Both the position numbers and the translations under genes were made by a program. A DNA stretch of 64,000 nt from SIG299 sp964544055 (GTDB lineage: Bacteria > Bacillota > Clostridia > Lachnospirales > Lachnospiraceae): positions 62,001-126,000 of the forward strand of contig CAZJAA010000003.1 in the NCBI GenBank assembly GCA_964544055.1, written 5' to 3'. Below the pieces are notes generated by a model, which saw only the letters and a program-made list of their open reading frames with translations, was not told the origin of the DNA and did no database searches. Positions 51,319 to 59,936 of the stretch are shown one piece after another (the first letter of the stretch is position 1; every line of letters starts with the position of its first letter).

Positions 51319-53107
51319 TCCCAAACTCTGCTCCTTCAGTTTCTGCTTCCAGCGGCAAAATCAACACTGGCTCGGCATTAAAATAATACCCCTGAAAATC
51401 ATGCTTGGATACACGCAGGAATGCCACCGTTGCATCTGCAGGCGGATTATCCTCCTCATATTCCAGTTCTGCCTCTGTTTTCGTTTTTACCGGTTCCTGA
51501 TAAGAATATTTCATAATCAGCCGATATTCGCTGTCGTACTCATAAAACTCCGGAACGGCATCTGTAGCAAATACAAGATGGGTTCCGTACCACTGCACAC
51601 TTCCGCTTTCCAAAACTTCCGGAAGTACCATGCTGTCTTTCAGACGTACCCCCTCTTCCGCATCATCCACAAGATAACGGTAAAAATAGGAAAAATGTTC
51701 CTGGCGTTTCTCATATTCATAGTTTTCATTATTGTTCAGCAAATAAATATAATGCCTCGTTTCCCGTATTAAATCGTATGGCTGGTATTCCATCATATTC
51801 ACAGAATGATGCATTTCAAATTCACTATCCAGACGAAGAAACAGTTCCGTATACGGAGTTCCTTCAAATTTTGCTGCATCTCCAAGCAAAAATGCAATTT
51901 TGGGCTCATTATACAGACGGCGGATTTTAATAATCGTATTTATTCTTTCTGCACTCACTAAAATCCGGTTGCCTTCCACATAGGAAATGGAGTTTAAAGA
52001 AATCCAGTCTTTCACACCGTCCGTTTCCTTACACGTGACCTTATACTCCGACAACAAATCGCCCAAGTCAACCAGCTCCGTCACCTCAAGCGTTTCCCGA
52101 TCCAGCAACAGAATACAGTCATTCACGGAATTCTGGCGTTTATCCGATGCCAACATTAAAATATCATTATTTTTATCAAAGCAATAGTCCTCACCAAAGG
52201 TATAATTTTCTGCCGTGAACAGTTTAACTACCTGTCCAAGACGATTAAGTCCCACGAACTTGTCCGCAGATACCTGAAAAAACAGGATGTCCTCATACAC
52301 CAGCAGACGTTTTGTTCCATATTCTTCCATTGGGATTTCACAACGTTGTATTCCATTATTATCATAAAAACGTAAATATGGAGCTACTTCGTTTTGTGCC
52401 GGAAATACTGCAAACATTCCCTCCGACACGCTTTCCTCACTAGCAAAAACCATGCTTGTCGTTTTATCCTCATTTTCAATTTCCGTCATTCCTGGCTCCA
52501 TTTTCAGCTCAATTGCCGCAGTCTGAGCCTCATGTCTGTTGTAATAATAAAAACGCCGGATTTTTACCATTCCATCTGCATCCATCATCCGGATGGTAAT
52601 CATATTTGTTTCTCCCGGCACAAGCCCGACAATCTGGAACTCATGTATTTGGGAAGTATCCGGACGATTCGGCACAACATATCCGCCAAAATCATCATAC
52701 TCGGCCTCCGGTGTATGAATAGAATATGATACTGCGTACGGTTCCTCGGTTTCAAAGTATACATATAAAGACTGCGTATTTGTCTGAAACGGATTATAAA
52801 TCACAAGCGGCAGATCTTCACTGTATTGATTTTTACTAATTAAAGCATCAATACTTTCACGTACAGAATTTTGAAATTCCAAATCATAAATGCAGCCGTC
52901 AGCAGGCTGTGCAAAATTTTCTTCTACTTCAACGATAATTTCCTTATTTCTGCCGTTATCGGCAATATAAGTGTCTTGATAATCCTCAAGCGACGGCACA
53001 TTATGCTCTGCATTTTCCGGTGCATCTCCAAAAAACAGTACGACCACGCCAAGACCAAGCAAACTGATCATGGCAATCAATATCAAAATTATATTTGTCT
53101 TTTTCAT
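51311..53107 (-). CDS. membrane-anchored AssT-like (aryl-sulfate sulfotransferase family) protein
   Basis: 598 residues: an N-terminal membrane anchor (IILILIAMISLLGLGVVVLF), an acidic linker, an AssT N-terminal-like beta domain (residues 100-190, FQIVGLVPGETNMITI) and a beta-propeller region. The AssT segment near 367-390 reads DWISLNSISYVEGNRILVSA where most members have a His near DW(x)H; here S370 follows. The catalytic His of E. coli AssT is therefore probably absent, so activity as a sulfotransferase is doubtful. Family assignment is moderate. Confidence 0.6.
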   Translation of the reverse strand: MKKTNIILILIAMISLLGLGVVVLFFGDAPENAEHNVPSLEDYQDTYIADNGRNKEIIVEVEENFAQPADGCIYDLEFQNSVRESIDALISKNQYSEDLPLVIYNPFQTNTQSLYVYFETEEPYAVSYSIHTPEAEYDDFGGYVVPNRPDTSQIHEFQIVGLVPGETNMITIRMMDADGMVKIRRFYYYNRHEAQTAAIELKMEPGMTEIENEDKTTSMVFASEESVSEGMFAVFPAQNEVAPYLRFYDNNGIQRCEIPMEEYGTKRLLVYEDILFFQVSADKFVGLNRLGQVVKLFTAENYTFGEDYCFDKNNDILMLASDKRQNSVNDCILLLDRETLEVTELVDLGDLLSEYKVTCKETDGVKDWISLNSISYVEGNRILVSAERINTIIKIRRLYNEPKIAFLLGDAAKFEGTPYTELFLRLDSEFEMHHSVNMMEYQPYDLIRETRHYIYLLNNNENYEYEKRQEHFSYFYRYLVDDAEEGVRLKDSMVLPEVLESGSVQWYGTHLVFATDAVPEFYEYDSEYRLIMKYSYQEPVKTKTEAELEYEEDNPPADATVAFLRVSKHDFQGYYFNAEPVLILPLEAETEGAEFGNE

Positions 53108-53424
53108 AGGGCACCCCCCATTTTCTTATCTTATGTACTCTCGGATTTTTCTTAATAAAGTATTCTGAGATAAATTTCTCCGAAAGTACATTCTTCTATT
53201 AGTATAATATAAAAAACGATTAATTTCCAGTAGGATTTTATCATTCGTGTTACTGTTCAAATCACAACTCATTCATACTGTTATTAATATCTTTCGGCTA
53301 ATTTGCTTGAAACCATTAGCATAATGTAGTACACTTATATTATGTTGGGGCAAATTTTTCCTGACTGTTACACGAATTACTCTGTTGCTTTGCAGCTATT
53401 TATTTCACAAACAACTGAAATTCC

Positions 53425-53543
53425 GGCTATTTGTGCTGAGAACGTCACAAATAAGCCCTGATGCAGTGCCGCAAACCGCCTGGGCGAATTTCCGGTTGCT
53501 TCCGCAAACACCAAAAGAACGTTCTCAGAATGGAGGATTTCAT
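53425..53543 (+). promoter_or_regulatory. candidate pseudoknot leader B (LUD protein)
   Basis: Hairpin GGCTATTTGTG (53425-53435) with CACAAATAAGCC (53446-53457, one bulge) presents loop CTGAGAACGT (53436-53445), which is perfectly complementary (10 of 10) to ACGTTCTCAG (53519-53528), four bases before GGAGG (53532-53536). The interior pairs AACCG with CGGTT. Confidence 0.65.
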
Positions 53544-54182
53544 ATGTCTACACCAAAACAGCAATACTATGAAAATCTGGCAGATTCCTTGATTGATAAA
53601 TTTAATCTTCGCGGAATCGAGGGCTACTATTGTGAAACAAAAGAAGAAGCACTGCTCACGGCAAAACGCTTTTTAACACCGGGCTGCTCGGTCTCCTGGG
53701 GCGGTTCCATGACCTTAGCGGAAATCGGTCTGATTGAGGCTCTTAAAAATTCCGACTATACTGTTTTTGACCGAACCACAGTAACCGCTTCTGAAGAACG
53801 AGAAGCTCTGTTTGCTAACGTTTCCCACTGCGATTACTACTTTATGAGTTCCAATGCCATTACTCTGGATGGACAGCTCGTAAACATTGATGGCATTGGA
53901 AACCGCGTGGCAAGTCTGATTCACGGTCCAAAAAATGTAATTATCGTTGCCGGAATGAATAAGGTTGTTTCCACTCTGGATGCAGCCATTGACCGTGTCC
54001 ATAACGAAGCTGCTCCACCAAATGCCCTTCGTCTTGGTCTGAATACTGCCTGTGCAAAATTCGGACGCTGTGTAGACTGTCTGGATGACAACTGTATCTG
54101 CTGCCAAACCGTCATCACAAGAAAATCGAAAATTCCCGGAAGAATTAAAGTAATTCTGGTAGGAGAAACACTGGGATATTAA
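53544..54182 (+). CDS. LUD domain protein (LutC-like lactate utilization family)
   Basis: 212 residues from the ATG at 53544 (GGAGG seven bases upstream). LUD features are TPGCSVSWGGSMTLAEIGLI, FMSSNAITLDGQLVNIDGIG, NRVASLIHGPKNVIIVAGMN and NEAAPPNALRLGLNTACAKF. The C-terminal Cys cluster (CVDCLDDNCICC) is typical of stand-alone family members in Clostridia. Role in this organism is unknown. Confidence 0.88.
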   Translation: MSTPKQQYYENLADSLIDKFNLRGIEGYYCETKEEALLTAKRFLTPGCSVSWGGSMTLAEIGLIEALKNSDYTVFDRTTVTASEEREALFANVSHCDYYFMSSNAITLDGQLVNIDGIGNRVASLIHGPKNVIIVAGMNKVVSTLDAAIDRVHNEAAPPNALRLGLNTACAKFGRCVDCLDDNCICCQTVITRKSKIPGRIKVILVGETLGY

Positions 54183-54242
54183 CTACAATTTTCAAAGCCA
54201 CGTTCCACACCATTCCATTTTACATACTTTTTCCATTAAACA

Positions 54243-54295
54243 AAAAAAAGCCCGGTTTCTGCTGATACATTCATCAGTCGAGCCAGGCCTTTTTT
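54243..54295. terminator. bidirectional terminator
   Basis: Nested stems (AAAAG-CCCGG with CCaGGCCTTTTT, then CTGAT with ATCAG) between converging genes, with A run on the left and six T residues on the right. Confidence 0.7.
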
Positions 54296-54332
54296 CGGAT
54301 TTTCTATCTGCTTTTTTGGATATTAAATTTCT

Positions 54333-55043
54333 TTAATTTTCGCTGTAAATCACGGTTAAATCCGGATGAAGCTGTAAAATAGATGCCGGAACCTCTGGTG
54401 TGATAGGACCAAAGAATGCCTTCTCCACAATATCCTTTTTATTCTTGCCGTTGGCAATCAAAAGTACCTTTTTTGCACTCATAATGCCACCCATACCCAT
54501 AGTAACTGCCTTTCTTGGAACATCCGCTTCCGAAGCAAAGAAACGCGCATTTGCTTCTATCGTGGATGGATCAAGGTCTACTACATGTGTTGCCTTTTCA
54601 AAATAGGAATCCGGCTCGTTAAATCCAATGTGACCATCCAGACCGATTCCTAGCAACTGTAAATCAATACCGCCGCTCTGCTGAATCAGTGCATCATAAG
54701 CTTCGCATTCCCTCGAAAGGTCCTTTGCGCATCCGTTTGGAACATTTGTCTTTGTTACATCAATGTTAATCTTCTCAAACAGGTTTGTATTCATAAAGTA
54801 ACGGTAGCTTTGGTCATTGCTGCCATCTAAGCCCACATATTCATCCAGATTAATGGAAGACACCTTTGAAAAATCAACTTCGCCATTGGCACACTTTTCT
54901 GCAATTTTTGCATAAGTGCCAAGTGGAGAAGAACCGGTAGCAAGACCAAGTACACAGTCCGGCTTCATAACTACCTGTGCACAGATAAGTGCTGCTGCCT
55001 TTGTGCTGAGTTCGTCATAATTACTTACCTTGATGAAATTCAT
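54333..55043 (-). CDS. nagB: glucosamine-6-phosphate deaminase
   Basis: 236 residues, full length. Family sequences LGLATGSSPLGTY, SSINLDEYVGLDGSNDQSYR, LLGIGLDGHIGFNEP (catalytic region) and AVTMGMGGIMSAKKVLLIAN. It converts glucosamine 6-phosphate to fructose 6-phosphate and ammonia. It is the last gene of the leftward hexosamine operon with HTH-GlmM and the LbH acyltransferase. Confidence 0.95.
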   Translation of the reverse strand: MNFIKVSNYDELSTKAAALICAQVVMKPDCVLGLATGSSPLGTYAKIAEKCANGEVDFSKVSSINLDEYVGLDGSNDQSYRYFMNTNLFEKINIDVTKTNVPNGCAKDLSRECEAYDALIQQSGGIDLQLLGIGLDGHIGFNEPDSYFEKATHVVDLDPSTIEANARFFASEADVPRKAVTMGMGGIMSAKKVLLIANGKNKKDIVEKAFFGPITPEVPASILQLHPDLTVIYSEN

Positions 55044-55079
55044 AATTTTAATCTCCTTATTCTTTTTTTTAAACTTAAA

Positions 55080-55097
55080 AGGAGTCTGTTTACTCCT
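55080..55097 (-). terminator. hairpin between acyltransferase and nagB
   Basis: On the minus strand AGGAGT, loop AAACAG, ACTCCT followed by TTTTAAG. It may be a partial terminator lowering nagB expression. Confidence 0.45.
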
Positions 55098-55154
55098 ATA
55101 TCACGTTTGCATGCGGTAATTCACAGGTGATTTGCCACCGTCAAAAGTGTACTT

Positions 55155-55820
55155 TTACACTCTTTTCACAACCGTTTTGGCATCCTTTACAATGCAGTCT
55201 GCCGGATAAACACCACGCAATGCCGTAAGCGGATAAACCGAAGTATTCTTTCCTATGACTGTACCCGGATTGATAACCGAACCACAACCAACATCTGCAC
55301 CGTCTGCCAAAATGCCGCCGATTTTTCTTAAACCGGTTTCATAATCCTTATCTCCATGGATAACAACCGCCTTGCCGTCTGATTTTAAGTTGGAACAGAT
55401 GGTTCCGGCACCGGTATGTGCTTTATAACCTAATATGGAATCTCCAATGTAATTGTAATGCGGAACCTGTACCTTATCTAACAGCACACAGTTTTTCAGT
55501 TCAGAGGAATTTCCAATAACGCAGCCTTCTCCAGTAATCACACTGCCGCGGATGAAAGCTCCCGGCCGAACTTCCGTATTTGAACCGATAATTGTCGGGC
55601 CTTCTATCGTTGCCGTTGGATAGATTTTTACATTTTCGCCAACGAGAACATTTTCTGCAATTTTTGTGTAACCCGGAATACCTTTTTCAATTAAAGCAGT
55701 AATATAGCCCTTGATTTTAGGAAGCATCTCCCATGGATACTCACTCTCTTCAAACAAAGCTGTCAGATACTCTGGCTGGGAGGCATATAAATCCTTTGTT
55801 TTTACAAGCTTATTCAACAC
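55155..55820 (-). CDS. left-handed beta-helix nucleotidyl/acyltransferase (GlmU C-terminal-like)
   Basis: 221 residues from a GTG at 55820 (GGGGG five bases upstream). From about residue 65 hexapeptide repeats form a left-handed beta helix (IEGPTIIGSNTEVRPGAFIR, and LLDKVQVPHYNYIGDSILGY, which is GlmU-like). The N-terminal 60 residues are helical and there is no uridyltransferase domain. It lies between HTH-GlmM and NagB, so acetylation of glucosamine 1-phosphate or a similar sugar is plausible. It overlaps the upstream gene by 11 bases. Confidence 0.82.
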   Translation of the reverse strand: MLNKLVKTKDLYASQPEYLTALFEESEYPWEMLPKIKGYITALIEKGIPGYTKIAENVLVGENVKIYPTATIEGPTIIGSNTEVRPGAFIRGSVITGEGCVIGNSSELKNCVLLDKVQVPHYNYIGDSILGYKAHTGAGTICSNLKSDGKAVVIHGDKDYETGLRKIGGILADGADVGCGSVINPGTVIGKNTSVYPLTALRGVYPADCIVKDAKTVVKRV

Positions 55821-57432
55821 AATGTCCCCCTTCCACAATTGCCTTTACAATGATTTCAGCGTATTCTACGCACTGCTCCTGTGTTTCGCTTTCAATCATG
55901 ACACGGATGACAGGCTCTGTACCGCTTTGACGAAGTAATGCTCTGCCGTTGCCATCAATCAACTTTTCTGCTTCTTCCTTCGCTGCAAGAACAGCTGGAT
56001 CAGCAAGTACGGCCGCCTTATCCTTTACCCTGACATTCTTTAAATACTGCGGATAAAGCTTAATCGGTTCGGTAAGTCTTGCCAGTGACGTTTTGGAATC
56101 GCAGATTTCTTCTGCAATCATAATCGCTGTTAAAATTCCGTCGCCGGTCGTCGCATATTTTTTCATAATAATATGACCAGACTGCTCACCACCAATTGCA
56201 TAGTCGTTATTTTGCATACACTCATATACAAAACGGTCGCCAACCTTTGTCTGAACACAGCTAATGCCAATTTCCTTTAAGCTGTTCACAAACCCACTAT
56301 TTGACATAATCGTTGTAACAACGGTATTGTCATTTAAGGTTCCTCTTGCCTTCATGCGCTTTCCGAGAATGTAAATCATGGCATCGCCATCTACCTCATT
56401 GCCGTTTTCATCCACAGAAATACAACGGTCCGCATCTCCATCAAAAGCAAAACCAACGTCTAAATGCTTATCCTTTACAAGCTTTTTTAATTTTTCAATA
56501 TGGGTGGAACCACAGCCTTCATTACAGTTTAAGCCGTCCGGCTCATCACCAATGACATACGTTTGAGCACCAAGTGCACTAAATACTGCATTTGCAATAT
56601 TCCAGGATGCACCGTTTGCACAATCCAGACCGATTTTCAGCTTCTTATACGAATTGGAAGCTACAGAAATCAGATAACCGATATAACGGTTTCTTCCGGT
56701 AGAGTAGTCATGGATACAACCGATTTTTGACTTCTGTGCCAGAGGAAGATCCTCTCCGGTTACACCAAGTTCCTGCAAATCGCCGTCTATATAAGCTTCA
56801 ATCAGCATGGTTGTTGCATCATCCAGCTTTTCACCATAGGCATTCAGCACCTTAATTCCATTATCCGTGTATGGATTGTGGGAAGCAGTAATCATAATAC
56901 CACAGTCAAATTCATCCTTACGAGTAACATAGGATACGCCCGGAGTCGTGATAACATGAAGCATATACGCATCTGCACCGCTTGCTGTAATACCTGCAAC
57001 AATAGAATACTCTAACATATAGCTGGAACGACGGGTATCCTTACCAATAACAATACGAGGACGGTAACCCGGTTTGGTACAGCCGGAAAGCTTGGATGAA
57101 AAATACCAGCCAAGAAAACGCCCTACCTTGTATGCCTGCATAGAAGTTAAGGTTACATTTGCCTCACCACGGAAACCGTCTGTGCCAAAATACTTCAAGG
57201 TTCTTGGCTCATTTGCCGGTCTGCGATTAATCTCAAGTTTATCAAGTAAAAGTTCGTCTGTCGATACGCTGAACATTTCTGCCAGTTGTAATACCTTGTC
57301 AATTTGCGGTAATGCCTGGTCCATCTCCCACTTGGACACGGACTGTCTGGAAACACCAAGTGTTTCTGCCATCTGTTCCTGAGAAATACCAGCCGCATTT
57401 CGAAGCTGAATTATTTTTTGCCCAATTGTCAT
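55810..57432 (-). CDS. glmM: XRE HTH fused to phosphoglucosamine mutase
   Basis: 540 residues. Residues 5-60 are an XRE HTH (AAGISQEQMAETLGVSRQSV), then from residue 80 a complete GlmM: FGTDGFRGE, the catalytic TASHNP with S184, metal-binding DGDADR at 331-336, GEQSGH and the phosphate loop RQSGTEPVIRV near the end. It interconverts glucosamine 6- and 1-phosphate for peptidoglycan. The HTH suggests the enzyme also binds DNA or a cell regulator. First gene of the operon, driven by the promoter at 57488-57516. Confidence 0.93.
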   Translation of the reverse strand: MTIGQKIIQLRNAAGISQEQMAETLGVSRQSVSKWEMDQALPQIDKVLQLAEMFSVSTDELLLDKLEINRRPANEPRTLKYFGTDGFRGEANVTLTSMQAYKVGRFLGWYFSSKLSGCTKPGYRPRIVIGKDTRRSSYMLEYSIVAGITASGADAYMLHVITTPGVSYVTRKDEFDCGIMITASHNPYTDNGIKVLNAYGEKLDDATTMLIEAYIDGDLQELGVTGEDLPLAQKSKIGCIHDYSTGRNRYIGYLISVASNSYKKLKIGLDCANGASWNIANAVFSALGAQTYVIGDEPDGLNCNEGCGSTHIEKLKKLVKDKHLDVGFAFDGDADRCISVDENGNEVDGDAMIYILGKRMKARGTLNDNTVVTTIMSNSGFVNSLKEIGISCVQTKVGDRFVYECMQNNDYAIGGEQSGHIIMKKYATTGDGILTAIMIAEEICDSKTSLARLTEPIKLYPQYLKNVRVKDKAAVLADPAVLAAKEEAEKLIDGNGRALLRQSGTEPVIRVMIESETQEQCVEYAEIIVKAIVEGGHCVE

Positions 57433-57487
57433 ATGAATTCTCCTTTTCTTTTTGGTTCAGATTTTCCTAATTTCCGATGATATACTG

Positions 57488-57516
57488 ATTATACCAATTT
57501 TCGAAACTCCTTTCAA
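57488..57516 (-). promoter_or_regulatory. promoter of the hexosamine operon
   Basis: On the minus strand TTGAAA, 17 bases, TATAAT, ending about 55 bases before the HTH-GlmM ATG. No other -10 of this quality lies in the gap. Confidence 0.75.
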
Positions 57517-57627
57517 GCAACTTGGCAATGTTTTTTTTGCAACTTGCAGTTGCAAAATTTTGTCTTTTTTCTTTTCTTTCGTCAGCATTTCTCTTCTTTT
57601 TCGTGTTTTTTTGTAAACTTTAATTTA

Positions 57628-57669
57628 CGAAAAAGTGTTTGTATGAGTAGTCATACAAACACTTTTTCG
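57628..57669. terminator. bidirectional terminator
   Basis: CGAAAAAGTGTTTGTATGA, loop GTAG, TCATACAAACACTTTTTCG, a perfect 19-bp stem. It ends leftward transcription from the asparaginase gene, six bases after its stop. Confidence 0.85.
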
Positions 57670-57674
57670 TTTTA

Positions 57675-58673
57675 TTATAATAAAGTAATTTCACCAGAAT
57701 AGTCCGTTGCAAAAATCCGCCTGATTTCTGTCGGATCCGTTGTCTGCCCCAATGCCCAGATAAGCTTTGTCACTGCTGCTTCCGTTGTCATGTCATAAGC
57801 ACTGATAACGCCCTCTCTTAAGGCAAGCTGCCCCACTTCATAAATGGACAGGTCGCTGCGTTCGTACAGGCACTGACTGGACACGACAACAGAAATACCG
57901 CTTTCTACCATTTTTGCCAGCTTGGAAATTAAGTCTCGCTTGATAAAATGCAATCCTCCTGCGCCAAAAGCTTCAATTACAATTCCTTTATAATTCATTT
58001 GCAGCAGAACATCAAAAATTTTCGGATTTAACCCCGGAGTCAGCTTAATCAAAAAAACATCCGGACAAAGGGCATCCAATAATCTGCATTCTCCTGTCGG
58101 TTTTCGTATCAGTGCTTCATTGATATTCAGTCCATGCGAATCTATCACGGCAACATTTTTACAGTTGACACTCTCAAACGCATCAAAGCCGGTCGTCCGA
58201 ACCTTTACCGCACGGCAGCCAAGCATGATTTTACGATTGAAGCTGACAAAAACTCCCGGTTTTTCACTTGCCGCCATGGCAAGGGCATATCGCATATTGT
58301 CTGCCGCATCTGTCAACGGATGACTCATAGGAAGCTGTGAACCCGTTAAAACCACAGGCACCGGAATATTTTGCAGCATATAAGATAAAATGGATGCCGT
58401 ATATGCCATCGTATCGGTACCATGGGTAATAATAATCCCATCATATGTTTTATAATTTGCAAATACACTTCGTGCAATCAATATCCATTCTTCCGGCTGG
58501 ATATTGGAGCTGTCCAGATGCAGTATATCCTTTGTTGTAATCTCATAATTTTCTGCCACACCAACCAGATATGGAAGCAGGCCTCCCGCCCCCAGCACCG
58601 GCTGCAGACCATATTCACCGGCCTCGGATGCAATCGTTCCACCCGTGGCAAGCACTAATATTTTCTTTTTCAT
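57675..58673 (-). CDS. ansA: L-asparaginase, type I-like
   Basis: 332 residues. Catalytic threonine in VLATGGTIASEAGEYG, and the second site IIITHGTDTMAYTASIL with Thr and Asp, then VVLTGSQLPMSHPLTDAADN. No signal peptide, so cytosolic; it hydrolyses asparagine to aspartate. A terminator follows directly. Confidence 0.95.
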   Translation of the reverse strand: MKKKILVLATGGTIASEAGEYGLQPVLGAGGLLPYLVGVAENYEITTKDILHLDSSNIQPEEWILIARSVFANYKTYDGIIITHGTDTMAYTASILSYMLQNIPVPVVLTGSQLPMSHPLTDAADNMRYALAMAASEKPGVFVSFNRKIMLGCRAVKVRTTGFDAFESVNCKNVAVIDSHGLNINEALIRKPTGECRLLDALCPDVFLIKLTPGLNPKIFDVLLQMNYKGIVIEAFGAGGLHFIKRDLISKLAKMVESGISVVVSSQCLYERSDLSIYEVGQLALREGVISAYDMTTEAAVTKLIWALGQTTDPTEIRRIFATDYSGEITLL

Positions 58674-58795
58674 TCTCTTTCTCCTGATTTTTTGTTGCTG
58701 TTTGTACTTTGCGCACTCTTCAATAAAAACTGATGAACCAGCTTCTTCAATATAGCGAAAAAAAGAAAAAATGCAATAGTTACCTGCTTTTTTAC

Positions 58796-58824
58796 TTGCA
58801 TAGTTTAAAAAAATTGCTTATACT
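58796..58824 (+). promoter_or_regulatory. promoter of the esterase gene
   Basis: TTGCAT, 17 bases, TATACT. The predicted start near 58830 falls at the foot of the leader hairpin (58834), so the structured RNA begins almost at +1. Confidence 0.7.
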
Positions 58825-58833
58825 AGAGAGGCT

Positions 58834-58946
58834 GGCTGTTTGTGTTGGGAACGTCACAAATTAGCCCTGCCTAAACACCAGAAACTGCCTGTGCGGATTT
58901 CCAGTGCATTCCCACACAAAAGACGTTCCCGGAATGGAGATAATGT
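58834..58946 (+). promoter_or_regulatory. candidate pseudoknot leader C (esterase)
   Basis: Hairpin GGCTGTTTGTG (58834-58844) with CACAAATTAGCC (58855-58866, one bulge) presents loop TTGGGAACGT (58845-58854), complementary at all 10 positions (two G-U) to ACGTTCCCGG (58923-58932), just before GGAGA. The A to G and matching T to C changes versus leader B keep the pairing. The interior AGCCCTG, CTGCC and ATTTCCaG segments are shared with B. Confidence 0.68.
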
Positions 58947-59822
58947 ATGAAAGAATTTACAATAACCGTTGAAAATTATATGGTAGTTCCAGTTGATATT
59001 GCCAAAAAAAATCATTATACCCCGGCTACCTTAGACTGCTTTTTGCTTGAAAACAACGATATTCCCACAACTGACGGACTTCGTCCTTCCCTGATTATCT
59101 GCCCGGGCGGCGGCTATGAACACGTTTCCGAACGTGAGGCACGTCCGGTAGCAAAAAGATTCAACTCCCTTGGTTTTTCCACTTTCGTTTTAAAATACCA
59201 TGTGGCACCTTACGAATTTCCAACCGCACTTTGTGAGCTTGCCGTTGCCGTACGCACTGTCCGTGAAAATGCTGCTGTATGGGGCATCGACCCAGAACGT
59301 ATTGCCGTAGCCGGATTTTCTGCCGGCGGACATCTGGCAGCTAATCTTTGCGTCAGCTATAAAAAAGAGTGGCTTTTAAACTACTTAAACAACGCTTCTC
59401 CGGAAGAAATCATGCCAAATGCCTGCGTTCTTTCCTATCCGGTCATTACCTCTGGTGAATTTGGACATCAGGGCTCATTTGAAAATCTGCTTGGTATGCA
59501 AAGTGATGCCGCAAAGGCAATGCGCTATAAACAGGATCTTGTGGAGCTTGTTACTCTGGAACACCACGTTACCGAGGATGTTCCTCCAACCTTTTTATGG
59601 CACACCTACGAAGATTCCTGTGTTCCGGTTGAAAACTCCCTGCTGTATTTAACAGCCCTCATTGACAAAGGAGTTCTGGCTGAGTTTCATATGTTTCCAT
59701 TTGGCTGTCACGGACTGGCACTTGCCAACGAAGAAACCGCAAACGGCGAAGAAAAATATATCCAGCCGGATTGTCAGGGCTGGCCGGAGCTTGCCGCAAA
59801 ATTTTTAGACAAAGCCATGTAA
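58947..59822 (+). CDS. alpha/beta hydrolase (acetyl esterase type)
   Basis: 291 residues, no signal peptide. Oxyanion-hole LIICPGGGYEHVSEREA, nucleophile elbow VAGFSAGGHLAA with the catalytic Ser, acid WHTYEDSCVPVENS and His FPFGCHGLALANEE. The pattern fits acetylxylan/carbohydrate esterases of Firmicutes. The gene carries a pseudoknot leader. Confidence 0.9.
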   Translation: MKEFTITVENYMVVPVDIAKKNHYTPATLDCFLLENNDIPTTDGLRPSLIICPGGGYEHVSEREARPVAKRFNSLGFSTFVLKYHVAPYEFPTALCELAVAVRTVRENAAVWGIDPERIAVAGFSAGGHLAANLCVSYKKEWLLNYLNNASPEEIMPNACVLSYPVITSGEFGHQGSFENLLGMQSDAAKAMRYKQDLVELVTLEHHVTEDVPPTFLWHTYEDSCVPVENSLLYLTALIDKGVLAEFHMFPFGCHGLALANEETANGEEKYIQPDCQGWPELAAKFLDKAM

Positions 59823-59868
59823 CCGTAAACAGTACCCGAAAAGATATACCTTTTTCAGAAGTTAAAAA

Positions 59869-59894
59869 GCTTTGGAGCTGAAAAGCTCCAAAGC
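59869..59894 (-). terminator. terminator of the heparinase-like gene
   Basis: GCTTTGGAGCT, loop of four, AGCTCCAAAGC (11 bp perfect), followed on the minus strand by TTTTTAAC. Confidence 0.8.
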
Positions 59895-59936
59895 ATAAAA
59901 ATACTAAAAATAAATTCTCACAAAAAAGCTGTCACA

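Noticed and set aside
53385..53543. Longer reading frame for the LUD protein starting at 53385
   Set aside because: The extra 53 residues are the translated leader RNA; the AGG-type binding site is only before 53544 and family members start near MSTPKQ.
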